Of a stretch of DNA of 64,000 bases, positions 1-8,558 are shown in pieces. How positions within the stretch are numbered: position 1 is the stretch's first letter; the number at the start of each line of letters is the position of its first letter. Below the pieces are notes generated by a model, which was not told the origin of the DNA, ran no database searches, and saw only the letters and a program-made list of their open reading frames with translations. Origin of the DNA: Sphingomonas sp. C3-2. Lineage in GTDB: Bacteria > Pseudomonadota > Alphaproteobacteria > Sphingomonadales > Sphingomonadaceae. Made by a program: the position numbers and the translations under genes. The DNA lies in assembly GCF_033025475.1 (NCBI RefSeq), contig NZ_CP130322.1:2919001-2983000 (forward strand), written 5' to 3'.

Positions 1-101
1 GCATCGAGGAACGTGGCGCCGAGCAGATCATGATATTTCTTCTTGGCCGCTTCCAGATCGTGCACGGCGATTAGGATGCGATTGACTCCATTGATGGCCA
101 T
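1..101 (-). CDS. VOC-family (glyoxalase/bleomycin-resistance fold) protein, N-terminal part
   Basis: Only the first 34 codons are in the window; the gene runs off the left edge. The start ATG (complement of 99-101) is preceded by a good ribosome binding site, GGGAGGCGG. The N-terminus MAINGVNRILIAVHDLEAA has the typical first beta strand and helix of the vicinal-oxygen-chelate fold, with the His after 'AV' as the usual first metal ligand. VOC proteins include dioxygenases, glyoxalases and fosfomycin/bleomycin resistance proteins, and this fragment does not decide among them. It is divergent from the LuxR-type gene to the right and could belong to the same catabolic cluster. Confidence 0.7.
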   Translation of the reverse strand, partial: MAINGVNRILIAVHDLEAAKKKYHDLLGATFLD

Positions 102-199
102 AAGCCGCCTCCCGTGTTGAACGTCGGGACCGATGCTACGCGGGGCGCGTGCCGCCGCAAGTCTATCCGGCGCGATGGAATGAAATGATCAATCGGCAC

Positions 200-231
200 A
201 AAAAAAAGCCCCGCCGGGGGATCAGCGGGGC
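200..231 (-). terminator. Rho-independent terminator or attenuator reading leftward
   Basis: On the minus strand a 7-bp G/C stem (GCCCCGC/GCGGGGC, arms 225-231 and 208-214, 10-nt loop) is followed directly by eight T residues. The signal is strong. No minus-strand gene precedes it; the hairpin lies about 100 nt upstream of the VOC gene start. Confidence 0.75.
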
Positions 232-402
232 CAGAGGAGAGTGTCACTGGCTTTTTTCTACGGACGCATCCCCCGCGCGCGATATGCGTAGATATGCGTA
301 ACCTGCGCTTTTCCGGCGTTCGGGCCCGGCTAGTCCGAATTGAGGTGACGCCCCGCCCGAAAGACCGATAGGGTCTGGCAAAAGCGTTTGGAGAGGCGCG
401 TC

Positions 403-1560
403 GTGCACAGTTTGAACGAAGTCGACGCGGTTTCGGGGCCGCTGCTCAAGCTCTATTCGAGCCTGACGCGCAGCGATCCCTGGACCGGATTTCTGGAGGC
501 GATGCGCCAGCATTTCGACGCCAGCTTCGTCACGATCATCCTCACCCCGCCCACGGCGCAGAAACCGGGGCTGATCATCACCCCCAATGTCGATCGCGCC
601 GCCATCGCTGCGGCGGAGAATTATTTCGCCTGCGATCCCTTTGTCGGCCTGCCCGAGGGCAAGGCCGTCTCGACCATGGGCCATATCGGCCGTGCGGCGT
701 ACCGCAAGTCGCGCTTCTACCGCGAATATGTGGCGCACTATCAGATCGGCGACATTCTCGGGCTCGATCTGATGGCGCGCAGCGGTTTCCAGATGCGCGT
801 GCGCGTCTGCCGGCTCGAAAGTCAGCCCGATTTCAGCCGCGAGGAACAGGATTGGCTGATGCGCTTCGTCCCGCACCTGCGTGCCGCGATCGACCTTTAC
901 GAGCGGTTCAAGGCGCAGCACGGCGAGGCCGATGTCTATGACAGCGCGATCGAACAGCTGTCGATCGGCACCATCCTGCTCGATCGCACGGGCAACATCA
1001 TCCGCTGCAACGATATCGCGCGCAGCGTGCTGGCCGAAAGCGACGCGATCAAGCTGGTCGGCAACCGGCTGGCCTTTTCCAGCCTCGCCACCGACCGCGC
1101 GTTCAAGCGGGGGATGACCGAACAGCGCGACATGGGCGGCCCATCGCTCCGTTTCCTGCGCGTCGAAAATCCGTCGGGGCAGCGCGATATCGGCCTTGCG
1201 CTGCGCGCGCTTACCCCACCCAGCGCCACCGGCGTCAACATGGTGCCCGCCACCGCAGTCTTTCTCACCGATCCCAACCGGCAGGCGGACCTCACCGGCA
1301 AGGTGATTTCGGGCATTTTCGGCCTGACGCCGATGGAGGGGGAGATTGCGGCCTGCCTGTCGAACGGACTGCGCCTCAGCCAGACCGCCGAGGTGCTGGG
1401 GATCGCGCAGAATACCGTGCGCGCGCATCTGCGCTCGATCTTCACCAAGCTCGGCGTCAGCCGCCAGTCACAGCTCGTCCAGCGCATCCGCGTCGGCGTG
1501 CACGGTCTTGTCGCCGGGGCCTCCGCGCCCGCGGCTGGCGCGCGCGCGCTCTCGCTCTGA
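403..1560 (+). CDS. LuxR-family transcriptional regulator
   Basis: A cytoplasmic DNA-binding regulator of about 385 aa. The C-terminus (about residues 306-365) is a LuxR/GerE helix-turn-helix, with GLTPMEGEIAACLSNG followed by the recognition-helix region NTVRAHLRSIFTKLGVSR. The long N-terminal part does not show a recognisable autoinducer-binding signature and may be a PAS/GAF-like sensor. I place the start at GTG 403 because GGAGAGG ends 6 nt upstream; a TTG at 388 would contain that ribosome binding site. It is clearly paralogous to the LuxR-type protein at 10222-11430: both share S-x-SDPWxGF near the N-terminus and nearly identical HTH helices. It sits first in a plus-strand run with two SnoaL-like genes and a PQQ dehydrogenase, so it probably controls that set. 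Confidence 0.88.
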   Translation: MHSLNEVDAVSGPLLKLYSSLTRSDPWTGFLEAMRQHFDASFVTIILTPPTAQKPGLIITPNVDRAAIAAAENYFACDPFVGLPEGKAVSTMGHIGRAAYRKSRFYREYVAHYQIGDILGLDLMARSGFQMRVRVCRLESQPDFSREEQDWLMRFVPHLRAAIDLYERFKAQHGEADVYDSAIEQLSIGTILLDRTGNIIRCNDIARSVLAESDAIKLVGNRLAFSSLATDRAFKRGMTEQRDMGGPSLRFLRVENPSGQRDIGLALRALTPPSATGVNMVPATAVFLTDPNRQADLTGKVISGIFGLTPMEGEIAACLSNGLRLSQTAEVLGIAQNTVRAHLRSIFTKLGVSRQSQLVQRIRVGVHGLVAGASAPAAGARALSL

Positions 1561-1624
1561 CGCTCTTGCGCGGGTCCAGCACCCGCGTGGCACTTTCTTC
1601 CATGCCAATTCAGGGAATTCGCTC

Positions 1625-2110
1625 ATGACCCTTCGTCTCGAAGACATCGAACTGATCAAGCAGCTCAAATATCGGTATTGCCGCTTCATCGACACCGCCG
1701 ATGTGGCGGGGCTGGAAACCGTTCTGACCGAAGACATCGTCGTCGATTATGTCGGCGCCACCTATCATTTCCATGCCGAGGGGCGCGACGAGGTGGTCTC
1801 GGTCCTGAACGCCGCGTTTCACGAGGATTTCGTCGGCTGCCACACCGTGCACCAGCCCGAAATCACCGTGCTCAGCGATACGCATGCCGAGGGGCGCTGG
1901 ACGCTCACCGATTATGCGGTGGACATGCGCACCCGCATCGAAACCACCGGCGCCTGCCTCTACCGCGACGAATATCGCAAGGTCGATGGCGCATGGCGCA
2001 TCGCCCGCTCGGCCTATCGCCGCCTCTATGAACGCGTCGAGACGCTGGCGGTGCTGCCCAACTTCACCTCGCGCTACCTCGCCGAAAAGGCGGCAAATCC
2101 CGAAATCTGA
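1625..2110 (+). CDS. SnoaL/NTF2-like protein
   Basis: A 161-aa single-domain protein of the nuclear-transport-factor-2 fold. It begins with an alpha-helical IELIKQLKYRYCRFID segment, followed by WTLTDYAVDM and a YRKVDGAWRIARSAYRR strand near the end, the usual layout of SnoaL_4-type proteins. Family members act as isomerases, dehydratases, cyclases or hydroxylase small subunits in steroid, polyketide and aromatic metabolism. The sequence alone does not fix the reaction. It lies 64 nt after the LuxR-type gene and 23 nt before a second, distinct SnoaL-like gene, suggesting co-transcription. Confidence 0.8.
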   Translation: MTLRLEDIELIKQLKYRYCRFIDTADVAGLETVLTEDIVVDYVGATYHFHAEGRDEVVSVLNAAFHEDFVGCHTVHQPEITVLSDTHAEGRWTLTDYAVDMRTRIETTGACLYRDEYRKVDGAWRIARSAYRRLYERVETLAVLPNFTSRYLAEKAANPEI

Positions 2111-2133
2111 TCTCTGAAGGGGGACACGCGATC

Positions 2134-2589
2134 ATGTCGGACATTCTGTCGGCGGCGGATTATCAGCAGATCCAGAATCTCATCCACCGCTATCCCAAGC
2201 TGCTCGATCAGGGCGATCTCGACGGCGTCGGCCAGCTTTTTGCCGGCGCCACCGTATGGATACAGGGGCAGGAAGAACCGATCCGCAGCGATGCGACGCG
2301 GATCACCGGCATGTTCGCCGATTTCCTCCAGCTTTACGAGGGCAAGCCGCGCACGCGGCACATCATCGCGAATGTCATCATCGAACCCGATGGGGCCGAT
2401 CATGCCACGGCCAGCAGCACGGTGGTGGTGTTCCAGCAGACCCCGGCGCTGCCGCTGCAACCGATCATCACCGGCGATTATCACGATCGCTTCATTCGCC
2501 GGAACGGCCGCTGGCAGTTTCTCGAACGCCGTATCTCGAACGACCTGTTCGGCGATCTGAGCGCGCACGGCCGATATGATTATCGCTGA
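2134..2589 (+). CDS. SnoaL/NTF2-like protein
   Basis: A 151-aa protein with the same general fold as its upstream neighbour but with low identity to it. The N-terminal helix YQQIQNLIHRYPKLLDQGD is followed by TRHIIANVIIEPDG and a closing NGRWQFLERRIS strand. The start ATG has GAAGGGGGA about 10 nt upstream. The short spacing on both sides suggests it is translated from the same transcript as the 1625 gene. The function is probably isomerisation or dehydration of a cyclic intermediate, but no catalytic residue can be assigned with confidence. Confidence 0.78.
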   Translation: MSDILSAADYQQIQNLIHRYPKLLDQGDLDGVGQLFAGATVWIQGQEEPIRSDATRITGMFADFLQLYEGKPRTRHIIANVIIEPDGADHATASSTVVVFQQTPALPLQPIITGDYHDRFIRRNGRWQFLERRISNDLFGDLSAHGRYDYR

Positions 2590-2616
2590 CCCGACATTTT
2601 GGATGCATACCTGACA

Positions 2617-4968
2617 ATGATCGAAACCCGCGCCCGCCGCACCCCGAATGCGCTGTTCTCGGCGCTCATTGGCGCCGTCGTCGCCCTTTATGGCGGGGCG
2701 CTGGCCGTCGCCGGGGGCATGCTGATGGCGCAAGGGGGCAGCCCCTATTATCTCGCCGCCGGGCTCGGCACGCTGGCAAGCGGCGTGCTCGTCGCGCGAC
2801 GCAGGCGGCTCGGCCTGTGGATAACTTTGGGCGTTGTGCTGCTCTCGCTGGTCTGGGGCGTGACCGAAGCGGGCACCGAAACATGGCTGCTCGTCCCGCG
2901 CATCGCCGCGCCGCTGATCGCCGGGCTGTTCGCCTGTCTGCCTTGGCTCTTTACCGGACGGGGCAGGGGGGCGGCCGAGGAACGCCGCGCCGTCTCGCCG
3001 CAGCTGAAGACCGCACTGTTTATCGGCGGGGGTGGTCTGGCGCTTGGCGTCGTCGCGCTTAATACCCCGCTTACCCGCGCCTCGGGCGATCTGCCCGTTC
3101 CCGGCGGGGCCGATGCCAGCCAGTGGCTCCATTACGGCAACGATCTTGCCGCCACGCGCTATTCGCCCGCGCAGCAGATCACGCCGGATAATGTCGGCGA
3201 TCTTGAGGTCGCATGGACGTTCCGCGCCGGGCCGCTGCGCAATATCGGCGCGGGCAACCTTCCCGCGCTTGAAACGACCCCGCTCAAGGTGGGGCCAACC
3301 CTCTATATCTGCACGCCCGAAAGCACGGTCATCGCGGTCGATGCAGCCACCGGTGTCGAACGCTGGCGCCACGATCCCAAGGCGAAGATGGTGGGGCTCG
3401 GCACCATCACCTGTCGCGGCGTGGCCTATTATGAAAAGCCGGGTGCGGCCGAATGCCCCAGTCGCATCATCGCCCCGGTCATCGACGGGCGGCTCGTCGC
3501 GCTCGATGCGCGCACCGGCCAGCCCTGCCGCAGCTTCGGCGCGGACGGGCAGGTCTCGCTGCTCGAAGACCTCGGCGAAGTCCTTCCCGGCTATTACAGC
3601 CTCACCTCGCCGCCCACTATCGTGCGCGGCGTGGTCGTCGTCGGCGGCGCGGTGAAGGACAATGCCTCGGTCGACGAACCCTCGGGCGTCATTCGCGGTT
3701 TCGATGCCGAAACCGGCGCGCTGCGCTGGGCATGGGATCCCGCGCGCGCGCCGGATGCCCCGGCGCGCAAGCCGGGCGAGCATCATACCCGCGGCGCGCC
3801 CAATGCCTGGGGCGTGTTCAGCGGCGATGAGGCGCTTGGCCTCGTCTATCTCGGCATGGGCAATGCCACCCCCGATTTCTTCGGCGGGCTGAAGGATGAC
3901 GACAAGGCACGCTATGCCAGTTCGGTCACCGCGCTCGATGTGGCGACGGGGCGTCCGCGCTGGTCGTTCCAGACGGTCCACCGCGACATCTGGGATTATG
4001 ACGTCGCCGCCCAGCCCACGCTTGTCGATCTCGACACCCCTGCCGGGCCGGTTCCCGCGCTTATTCAGGCCACCAAGAGCGGCCAGCTCTTCCTGCTCGA
4101 TCGCCGCACCGGAAAGCCGCTTGCGGATGTGGAAGAGCGTGCCACTCCGCGTGGCGCCGCACCGGGCGAACGGCTGGCGCCGAGCCAGCCCTTCTCGGTC
4201 GGCATGCCCTCGCTCGTCCCGCCGCAGCTTTCCGAGGCGTCGATGTGGGGCATCACCCCCTTCGATCAGATCTGGTGTCGGATGCGCTTTCTGGATCTGC
4301 GCTATGACGGCATCTTCACCCCGCCATCGGTGCAGGGCACGATCTTCTACCCGTCCGCCGTGGGCGGGGTGAACTGGGGCGGCGTTTCGGTCGACCCCGA
4401 ACGCCAGCTGCTCATGGTCAATTCCAACCGCATCGCGCAAATCTGGACGCTCGTTCCGCGCGGCGAAAAAGCCGCCGAACCGGGCAAGCGCCAGCCGCTG
4501 CAGGAACAGGGCTATTATCAGGAACAATCGGGCACGCCCTACGGCGTCGCGCTCGAAATGTTCCTGTCGCCGCTCGGCATCCCGTGCACCCCACCGCCCT
4601 GGGGGGTGGTGGAGGCGATCGATCTCAAGACGCGCACGCGACTGTGGACGAAACCGCTTGGCGGCACGCGCGATCAGGCGCCGGTGCCGATCGACATCGC
4701 GCTCGGCACCCCCAATTTCGGCGGATCGCTCACCACCAAGAGCGGGCTCACCTTTATCGGGGCGGCTGCCGAGAACAGCGTGCGCGCCTTTGATAGCCGC
4801 ACGGGCGCGGTGAAGTGGAAGGCGCGCGTCCCCGCCGGGCCACAGGCAACCCCGATGACCTATGTCGAGAACGGGCGCCAATATGTCGTCTTCGCGGCGG
4901 GTGGTTCGGCGATGCTGGGCACGGTGCCGGGCGATTATCTGATCGCCTATGCGCTGCCCCGGCGCTGA
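2617..4968 (+). CDS. Membrane-bound PQQ-dependent dehydrogenase (glucose/quinate/shikimate family)
   Basis: About 783 aa, the usual length for membrane quinoprotein dehydrogenases such as Gcd and QuiA. The first 150 or so residues contain four to five hydrophobic segments anchoring the protein in the inner membrane. The remainder is a periplasmic beta-propeller with family-typical stretches: WLHYGNDLAATRYSP, VYLGMGNATPDFFGG, RDIWDYDVAAQPTLVDL and GGVNWGGVSVD. Such enzymes oxidise alcohol or sugar-like hydroxyls in the periplasm using PQQ and pass electrons to ubiquinone. The substrate is unknown. ATG 2617 is preferred because the first membrane segment follows at a normal distance; an in-frame TTG at 2599 is possible. 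No PQQ biosynthesis genes are in the window. Confidence 0.9.
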   Translation: MIETRARRTPNALFSALIGAVVALYGGALAVAGGMLMAQGGSPYYLAAGLGTLASGVLVARRRRLGLWITLGVVLLSLVWGVTEAGTETWLLVPRIAAPLIAGLFACLPWLFTGRGRGAAEERRAVSPQLKTALFIGGGGLALGVVALNTPLTRASGDLPVPGGADASQWLHYGNDLAATRYSPAQQITPDNVGDLEVAWTFRAGPLRNIGAGNLPALETTPLKVGPTLYICTPESTVIAVDAATGVERWRHDPKAKMVGLGTITCRGVAYYEKPGAAECPSRIIAPVIDGRLVALDARTGQPCRSFGADGQVSLLEDLGEVLPGYYSLTSPPTIVRGVVVVGGAVKDNASVDEPSGVIRGFDAETGALRWAWDPARAPDAPARKPGEHHTRGAPNAWGVFSGDEALGLVYLGMGNATPDFFGGLKDDDKARYASSVTALDVATGRPRWSFQTVHRDIWDYDVAAQPTLVDLDTPAGPVPALIQATKSGQLFLLDRRTGKPLADVEERATPRGAAPGERLAPSQPFSVGMPSLVPPQLSEASMWGITPFDQIWCRMRFLDLRYDGIFTPPSVQGTIFYPSAVGGVNWGGVSVDPERQLLMVNSNRIAQIWTLVPRGEKAAEPGKRQPLQEQGYYQEQSGTPYGVALEMFLSPLGIPCTPPPWGVVEAIDLKTRTRLWTKPLGGTRDQAPVPIDIALGTPNFGGSLTTKSGLTFIGAAAENSVRAFDSRTGAVKWKARVPAGPQATPMTYVENGRQYVVFAAGGSAMLGTVPGDYLIAYALPRR

Positions 4969-4997
4969 CATTGGTAATTTTGGAGAGGAGAGACACG

Positions 4998-5363
4998 ATG
5001 AATCTTGAGGATATGCCGCAGGCATCGCTGAACGCCGTCAAGGCCAAGGACCGTGCCGGCTGGCTCGCGCTGTTCGAGGATGATGCGCTGGTGCAGGATC
5101 CGGTCGGCCCGTGCGAATGGGATCCGGAGGGCGTGGGGCAGCAAGGCAAGGAAGCGATCGGCCGCTTCTACGACATGTTCATGGGGTTTCAGGATTCGCT
5201 CGATTACGAAATCCACCATCAGGTCGTGCGCGGCAATGAGGCAGCGGTGGCGCTGACGCTCCACATCATGATGAAGGATGGCACCAAGCAGGAATCGCGC
5301 GCGATCAATATCTACAAGGCCTCCGAAAACGGAAAGATCGCGTCGCTGCGCTCCTTCTGGTGA
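4998..5363 (+). CDS. SnoaL-like / ketosteroid-isomerase-like protein
   Basis: A 121-aa NTF2-fold protein, close to the roughly 125-aa length of bacterial ketosteroid isomerases. A strong ribosome binding site (GGAGAGGAG) ends 7 nt before the ATG. Visible landmarks are KAKDRAGWLALFEDDALVQDP near the N-terminus, KEAIGRFYDMF in the middle and a final NGKIASLRSFW strand. It follows the PQQ dehydrogenase by 29 nt and likely shares its transcript. Isomerisation of a ketone double bond is a reasonable guess, but the catalytic acid/base residues were not verified. Confidence 0.75.
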   Translation: MNLEDMPQASLNAVKAKDRAGWLALFEDDALVQDPVGPCEWDPEGVGQQGKEAIGRFYDMFMGFQDSLDYEIHHQVVRGNEAAVALTLHIMMKDGTKQESRAINIYKASENGKIASLRSFW

Positions 5364-5369
5364 GGGCAG

Positions 5370-5412
5370 GGCGGCGCCAGTCGACGGGAATAGCCCCACA
5401 GCTGGCGCCGCC
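5370..5412. terminator. Hairpin between convergent genes
   Basis: A perfect 11-bp inverted repeat (GGCGGCGCCAG at 5370-5380, CTGGCGCCGCC at 5402-5412) lies between the stop codons of the converging SnoaL-like and sulfotransferase genes. No T-tract follows on either strand, so it would be a weak bidirectional terminator. Confidence 0.5.
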
Positions 5413-5420
5413 GCATCCCA

Positions 5421-6578
5421 TCAGGCGGCCGGAAGCCCCTTGAGATAGGGGGCGAAATCGGCCTGGATCCGGTCGATCGACAGACCGAATTCTTCCATGC
5501 TGTATTTGTGCTTGGGGCGCTTTTCGCGGGCATTGCTGGCCACGCACGCCTCCATCGCCGCCGCATCGGCCGCGGTGAACTCCAGCCCCATTGCCGCCAT
5601 CGCCGCGCGCCCGGTGTCCACCGGGTTGCTCACGGTGTTGCGGTAATGGACGTCGAACACCGCACCCTCGCCCAGTTCGCTGCGCAGCGCGTCGAACCGC
5701 TTCAGCCCGTCAAGGAAGCGCGCGGTCCAGTATGCGCCCTGATCTTCCTTGCGATAGGTGGACGAGGCGTTGATCGTCATCGACGCGCACATGCTGCAAT
5801 AGCTGGGAAGCACCTCGGCCGGGTCGCGATGGGTCATGATCAGCCGCGCCTCGGGGAACACCTTCACCAGCCCGCCCATCCCGCCGAGCAGGTGATGCGG
5901 CGTCTTCAAGATCCATTTCTTACCGCGCCGGTGCGGCTGCTGGCTCTGCAGCACCTGCAGCCAGATCTTCAGCTCGCGGTAGGCCGGTTCATGGTCCTGC
6001 TCGGCCTGCCAGAAACCATAGCTCGGCACATGCATCATCGAATCCCACGACGATGACAGGAAGGTCTTGTCGAGCAGGATCACCTCTTCGGCCACCGCCA
6101 TCGCGTCGATCGGGTCGATGCTCTCGAAATCGGGCCAGGACTTGAGGAGATATTCCACCGTCTGGTGCGCCAGCTCGATCCGCGGCGATGCATCGCCCGG
6201 GTCTTCGCCGTCGAGCGGCAGGGGAAAGGTCGTTTCCCACCAATAGGGCGAATTGAGCTGGGGGGAACTGGCGAGCAGCCGGTGCACCATCGTCGATCCC
6301 GTGCGCGGCATCCCCACAATCGCGCCCGCGATCGCGATCGGCTCGTCGAGGATCTGGGGCTGCTGCTTCAGCAGCTGGACCAGCTTCAGCCGGTCCATCA
6401 GCGACGCGATGATCCGTTCGACCGGCCCGTTTTCCTGCTCGCGAAGCCCCGCCTCGCGGTTGACGAACCCGACCAGCGCCTCAAACGGCGCGCGGAACCA
6501 GTCATCGCCATAATCCTCAAGCCCGGTGCGAACCCGGGCAATCTCCAAAAGGCTGGAGGGCCGATAGTGCGCGCTCAT
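5421..6578 (-). CDS. Sulfotransferase-family protein
   Basis: A 385-aa cytoplasmic protein of the PAPS-dependent sulfotransferase superfamily. The 5'-phosphosulfate loop is visible as VGMPRTGSTMVHRLLASSP. A 3'-phosphate-binding region is visible as LIMTHRDPAEVLPSYCSM, and RRGKKWILKTPHHL lies between them. Family members transfer sulfate from PAPS to hydroxyls or amines of steroids, lipids and glycans, and several bacterial relatives of this length have unknown substrates. The start ATG (complement of 6576-6578) is chosen because MSAHYRPSSLLEIARV begins the conserved region. It converges with the SnoaL-like gene and diverges from the SDR gene at 6858. Confidence 0.85.
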   Translation of the reverse strand: MSAHYRPSSLLEIARVRTGLEDYGDDWFRAPFEALVGFVNREAGLREQENGPVERIIASLMDRLKLVQLLKQQPQILDEPIAIAGAIVGMPRTGSTMVHRLLASSPQLNSPYWWETTFPLPLDGEDPGDASPRIELAHQTVEYLLKSWPDFESIDPIDAMAVAEEVILLDKTFLSSSWDSMMHVPSYGFWQAEQDHEPAYRELKIWLQVLQSQQPHRRGKKWILKTPHHLLGGMGGLVKVFPEARLIMTHRDPAEVLPSYCSMCASMTINASSTYRKEDQGAYWTARFLDGLKRFDALRSELGEGAVFDVHYRNTVSNPVDTGRAAMAAMGLEFTAADAAAMEACVASNAREKRPKHKYSMEEFGLSIDRIQADFAPYLKGLPAA

Positions 6579-6857
6579 GCACAGGCCCCCTCGAAACCGA
6601 AAAACGCTGTCATCATCGTAAACCCTGCGATCAAATGGCCCCGGTTGGGACGGGGATGATCGCGGGACTATCGCCGCCGGAGCCGCGCCACTTCCCCCAA
6701 TTCGACTAGGCCGCGCGGACAAATGCTGCGGCGGACGGACGGGGTTTGGGACAATGGCGCACCTAGTCGATTTGAAGGAGTTGCGGCCTTCTCACCGCGC
6801 ATATTGTGGCGCTCCCAAGGAGAGGTTCTTGGCTGAAACAGCCGGATAGAGAGGGTT

Positions 6858-7643
6858 ATGTTACTCAAGGACAAAGTCATCATCGTCACGGGCGTGGGCC
6901 CGGGCATGGGCCGCGCGATGGCGCGGATCGCGGCCAGCGAGGGCGCGAAAGTCGCGGTTGCCGCGCGCAGCTCGGCGTTCATCGATTCCGTCGTCGCCGA
7001 TATCCGCGCGGCGGGTGGCGAGGCGATCGCCAAGCCGACCGACGTCACCAGCCGCGCCGATTGCGATGCGCTGGTCGCCGCGACGGTGGAGGCCTTTGGC
7101 CGTGTCGACGGGCTTGTGAACAGCGCCTATATCGGCGGCGAGGACGCGCTGTTCGAAAATGGCGATGTCGAGCGCTGGGGGCAGGTGATCGACGTCGCCG
7201 CGCTGGGCGCCGCGCGCATGGCGCAGGCCGTGCTCGAACCGATGAAGGCACAGGGCGGCGGCGCGATCGTCAACGTCGCGACGATGCAGTCGTTAAAGCC
7301 GATGTCGGGCGGGTCGGTGTCCTATGCGGTGGCCAAGGGCGCGCTGACCACGCTCACCCGCCAGATTGCCGCCGATGTCGGCCAGTATAATATCCGCGTC
7401 AACAGCACGCGCATGGGCTGGCTCTGGGGCGATCCGGTGCGCGAAGCCGTCGGCCGCATCGTCGCCGCCACCGGCGGCACCGAAGAAGCTTTCATCGCCC
7501 ACGTCGCCTCGCGCATCCCGCTGGGGGTTATCCCGCCAGAGGAAGAATGCGCGCGCTCGGTCCTCCTCTTCGTCTCGGATTACACGAAGATGGTGACCGG
7601 TGCCGTGCTCGACGTGAACGGCGGGGAATGGATGGCGCCCTGA
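6858..7643 (+). CDS. SDR-family NAD(P)-dependent oxidoreductase
   Basis: A classical short-chain dehydrogenase of 261 aa. The cofactor motif TGVGPGMG (residues 11-18) and catalytic Y156-x3-K160 (SYAVAK) are present. The usual NNAG structural motif reads NSAY, a variation seen in some SDRs. It would interconvert a hydroxyl and a ketone in the cytoplasm. The long spacer (279 nt) from the divergent sulfotransferase gene leaves room for its promoter. It is one of four SDRs in the cluster and is followed by a hairpin (7660-7682) before the next SDR. Confidence 0.88.
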   Translation: MLLKDKVIIVTGVGPGMGRAMARIAASEGAKVAVAARSSAFIDSVVADIRAAGGEAIAKPTDVTSRADCDALVAATVEAFGRVDGLVNSAYIGGEDALFENGDVERWGQVIDVAALGAARMAQAVLEPMKAQGGGAIVNVATMQSLKPMSGGSVSYAVAKGALTTLTRQIAADVGQYNIRVNSTRMGWLWGDPVREAVGRIVAATGGTEEAFIAHVASRIPLGVIPPEEECARSVLLFVSDYTKMVTGAVLDVNGGEWMAP

Positions 7644-7659
7644 CGGGTGCCGTCCTGAT

Positions 7660-7682
7660 GGGGTGGGCCCAGCGCCCGCCCC
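7660..7682 (+). terminator. G/C hairpin between two SDR genes
   Basis: A 9-bp stem with one G-T pair (7660-7668 with 7674-7682) and a 5-nt loop lies 17 nt after the SDR stop codon. There is no T-tract, so termination may be partial. Confidence 0.4.
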
Positions 7683-7722
7683 ATTCCCTGTACCAGATGG
7701 CATGATTGGCGGGAGAATGGCG

Positions 7723-8508
7723 ATGCGTGTGGACCTGTCCGGGCTTTCGGCCCTTGTCACCGGCGCAACGCGCGGGATCGGCCATGAAGTGGCGCGCCAG
7801 CTTGGGGCGAACGGCGCGCATGTGGTGGTCAACGGCCGCACGCAACAGGCGGTCGACGCCGCGCTCGAAACCTTGTCGCCGCACGGCCGCTTTTCGGGCT
7901 TTGCCGCCGACATGGCCACGCCCGAAGGGGCAGGGGCGCTTGCGGCGAGCCATGCCGCCTTCGATATCGTCGTGGTCAACGCGGCGGTGTTCGACTGGAC
8001 GGGCTTTTTCGATACCACCGACGAAGACTGGCTCAGCCATTTCCAGATCAACGTGCTTTCGGGCGTGCGCCTCGCGCGTACCTATCTGCCGGGGATGCTG
8101 GATCGGAACTGGGGCCGCATCGTCCTCGTCGCCTCCGAAGCCGGGCTCAACATCCCGCCCGAAATGGTGCATTACGGCGTCGCCAAGGCCGGGGAGATCG
8201 CGCTCGCGCGTGGGCTGGCAGAGCTGACCGCGGGGACCGGCGTCACCGTCAACAGCGTGCTGCCCGGCCCCACGCGTTCCAGCGGCGCCGATGCGTTTCT
8301 GGCCGATTATGCCGAACAGCACGGGATCGCGGCGGAGGATGCCGATCGCCACGCTGCGCTCAGCCTGCGCCCCACCATGCTCCTCCACCGCATGGCGCGG
8401 GTGGAGGAAGTTGCCAGCATGATCCTCTATGCCTGCTCGCGCGAAGCCTCGGCCACCAACGGTGCCGCCCTGCGCGCCGAGGGCGGGATCTTGCGCCACG
8501 TTGGCTGA
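7723..8508 (+). CDS. SDR-family NAD(P)-dependent oxidoreductase
   Basis: A 261-aa classical SDR. TGATRGIG (residues 13-20) binds the cofactor, and Y151-x3-K155 (HYGVAK) is the catalytic pair. Start choice: GGGAG at 7711-7715 is 7 nt before ATG 7723, whereas the in-frame ATG at 7717 would be too close to it. The region after the catalytic Lys contains VNSVLPGPTRSSG, the usual P-G-x-x-x-T loop. The substrate is unknown. It converges with another SDR gene at 8559. Confidence 0.88.
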   Translation: MRVDLSGLSALVTGATRGIGHEVARQLGANGAHVVVNGRTQQAVDAALETLSPHGRFSGFAADMATPEGAGALAASHAAFDIVVVNAAVFDWTGFFDTTDEDWLSHFQINVLSGVRLARTYLPGMLDRNWGRIVLVASEAGLNIPPEMVHYGVAKAGEIALARGLAELTAGTGVTVNSVLPGPTRSSGADAFLADYAEQHGIAAEDADRHAALSLRPTMLLHRMARVEEVASMILYACSREASATNGAALRAEGGILRHVG

Positions 8509-8513
8509 ACATC

Positions 8514-8542
8514 CCGGCCCGGTGCCACCTGTCCCGGGCCGG
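8514..8542. terminator. Hairpin between convergent SDR genes
   Basis: A perfect 9-bp G/C inverted repeat (8514-8522 and 8534-8542, 11-nt loop) lies between the stop codons of two converging genes. It is followed by GAAAAGAA on the plus strand and lacks a T-run. Confidence 0.5.
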
Positions 8543-8558
8543 AAAAGAACGGCCGTGC

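Noticed and set aside
2074-5025. A 983-codon open frame on the minus strand opposite the SnoaL-like genes and the PQQ dehydrogenase
   Set aside because: High-GC codon bias on the plus strand opens the antisense frame; the product is low-complexity Arg/Ala/Asp-rich, and the plus-strand genes carry clear family motifs.
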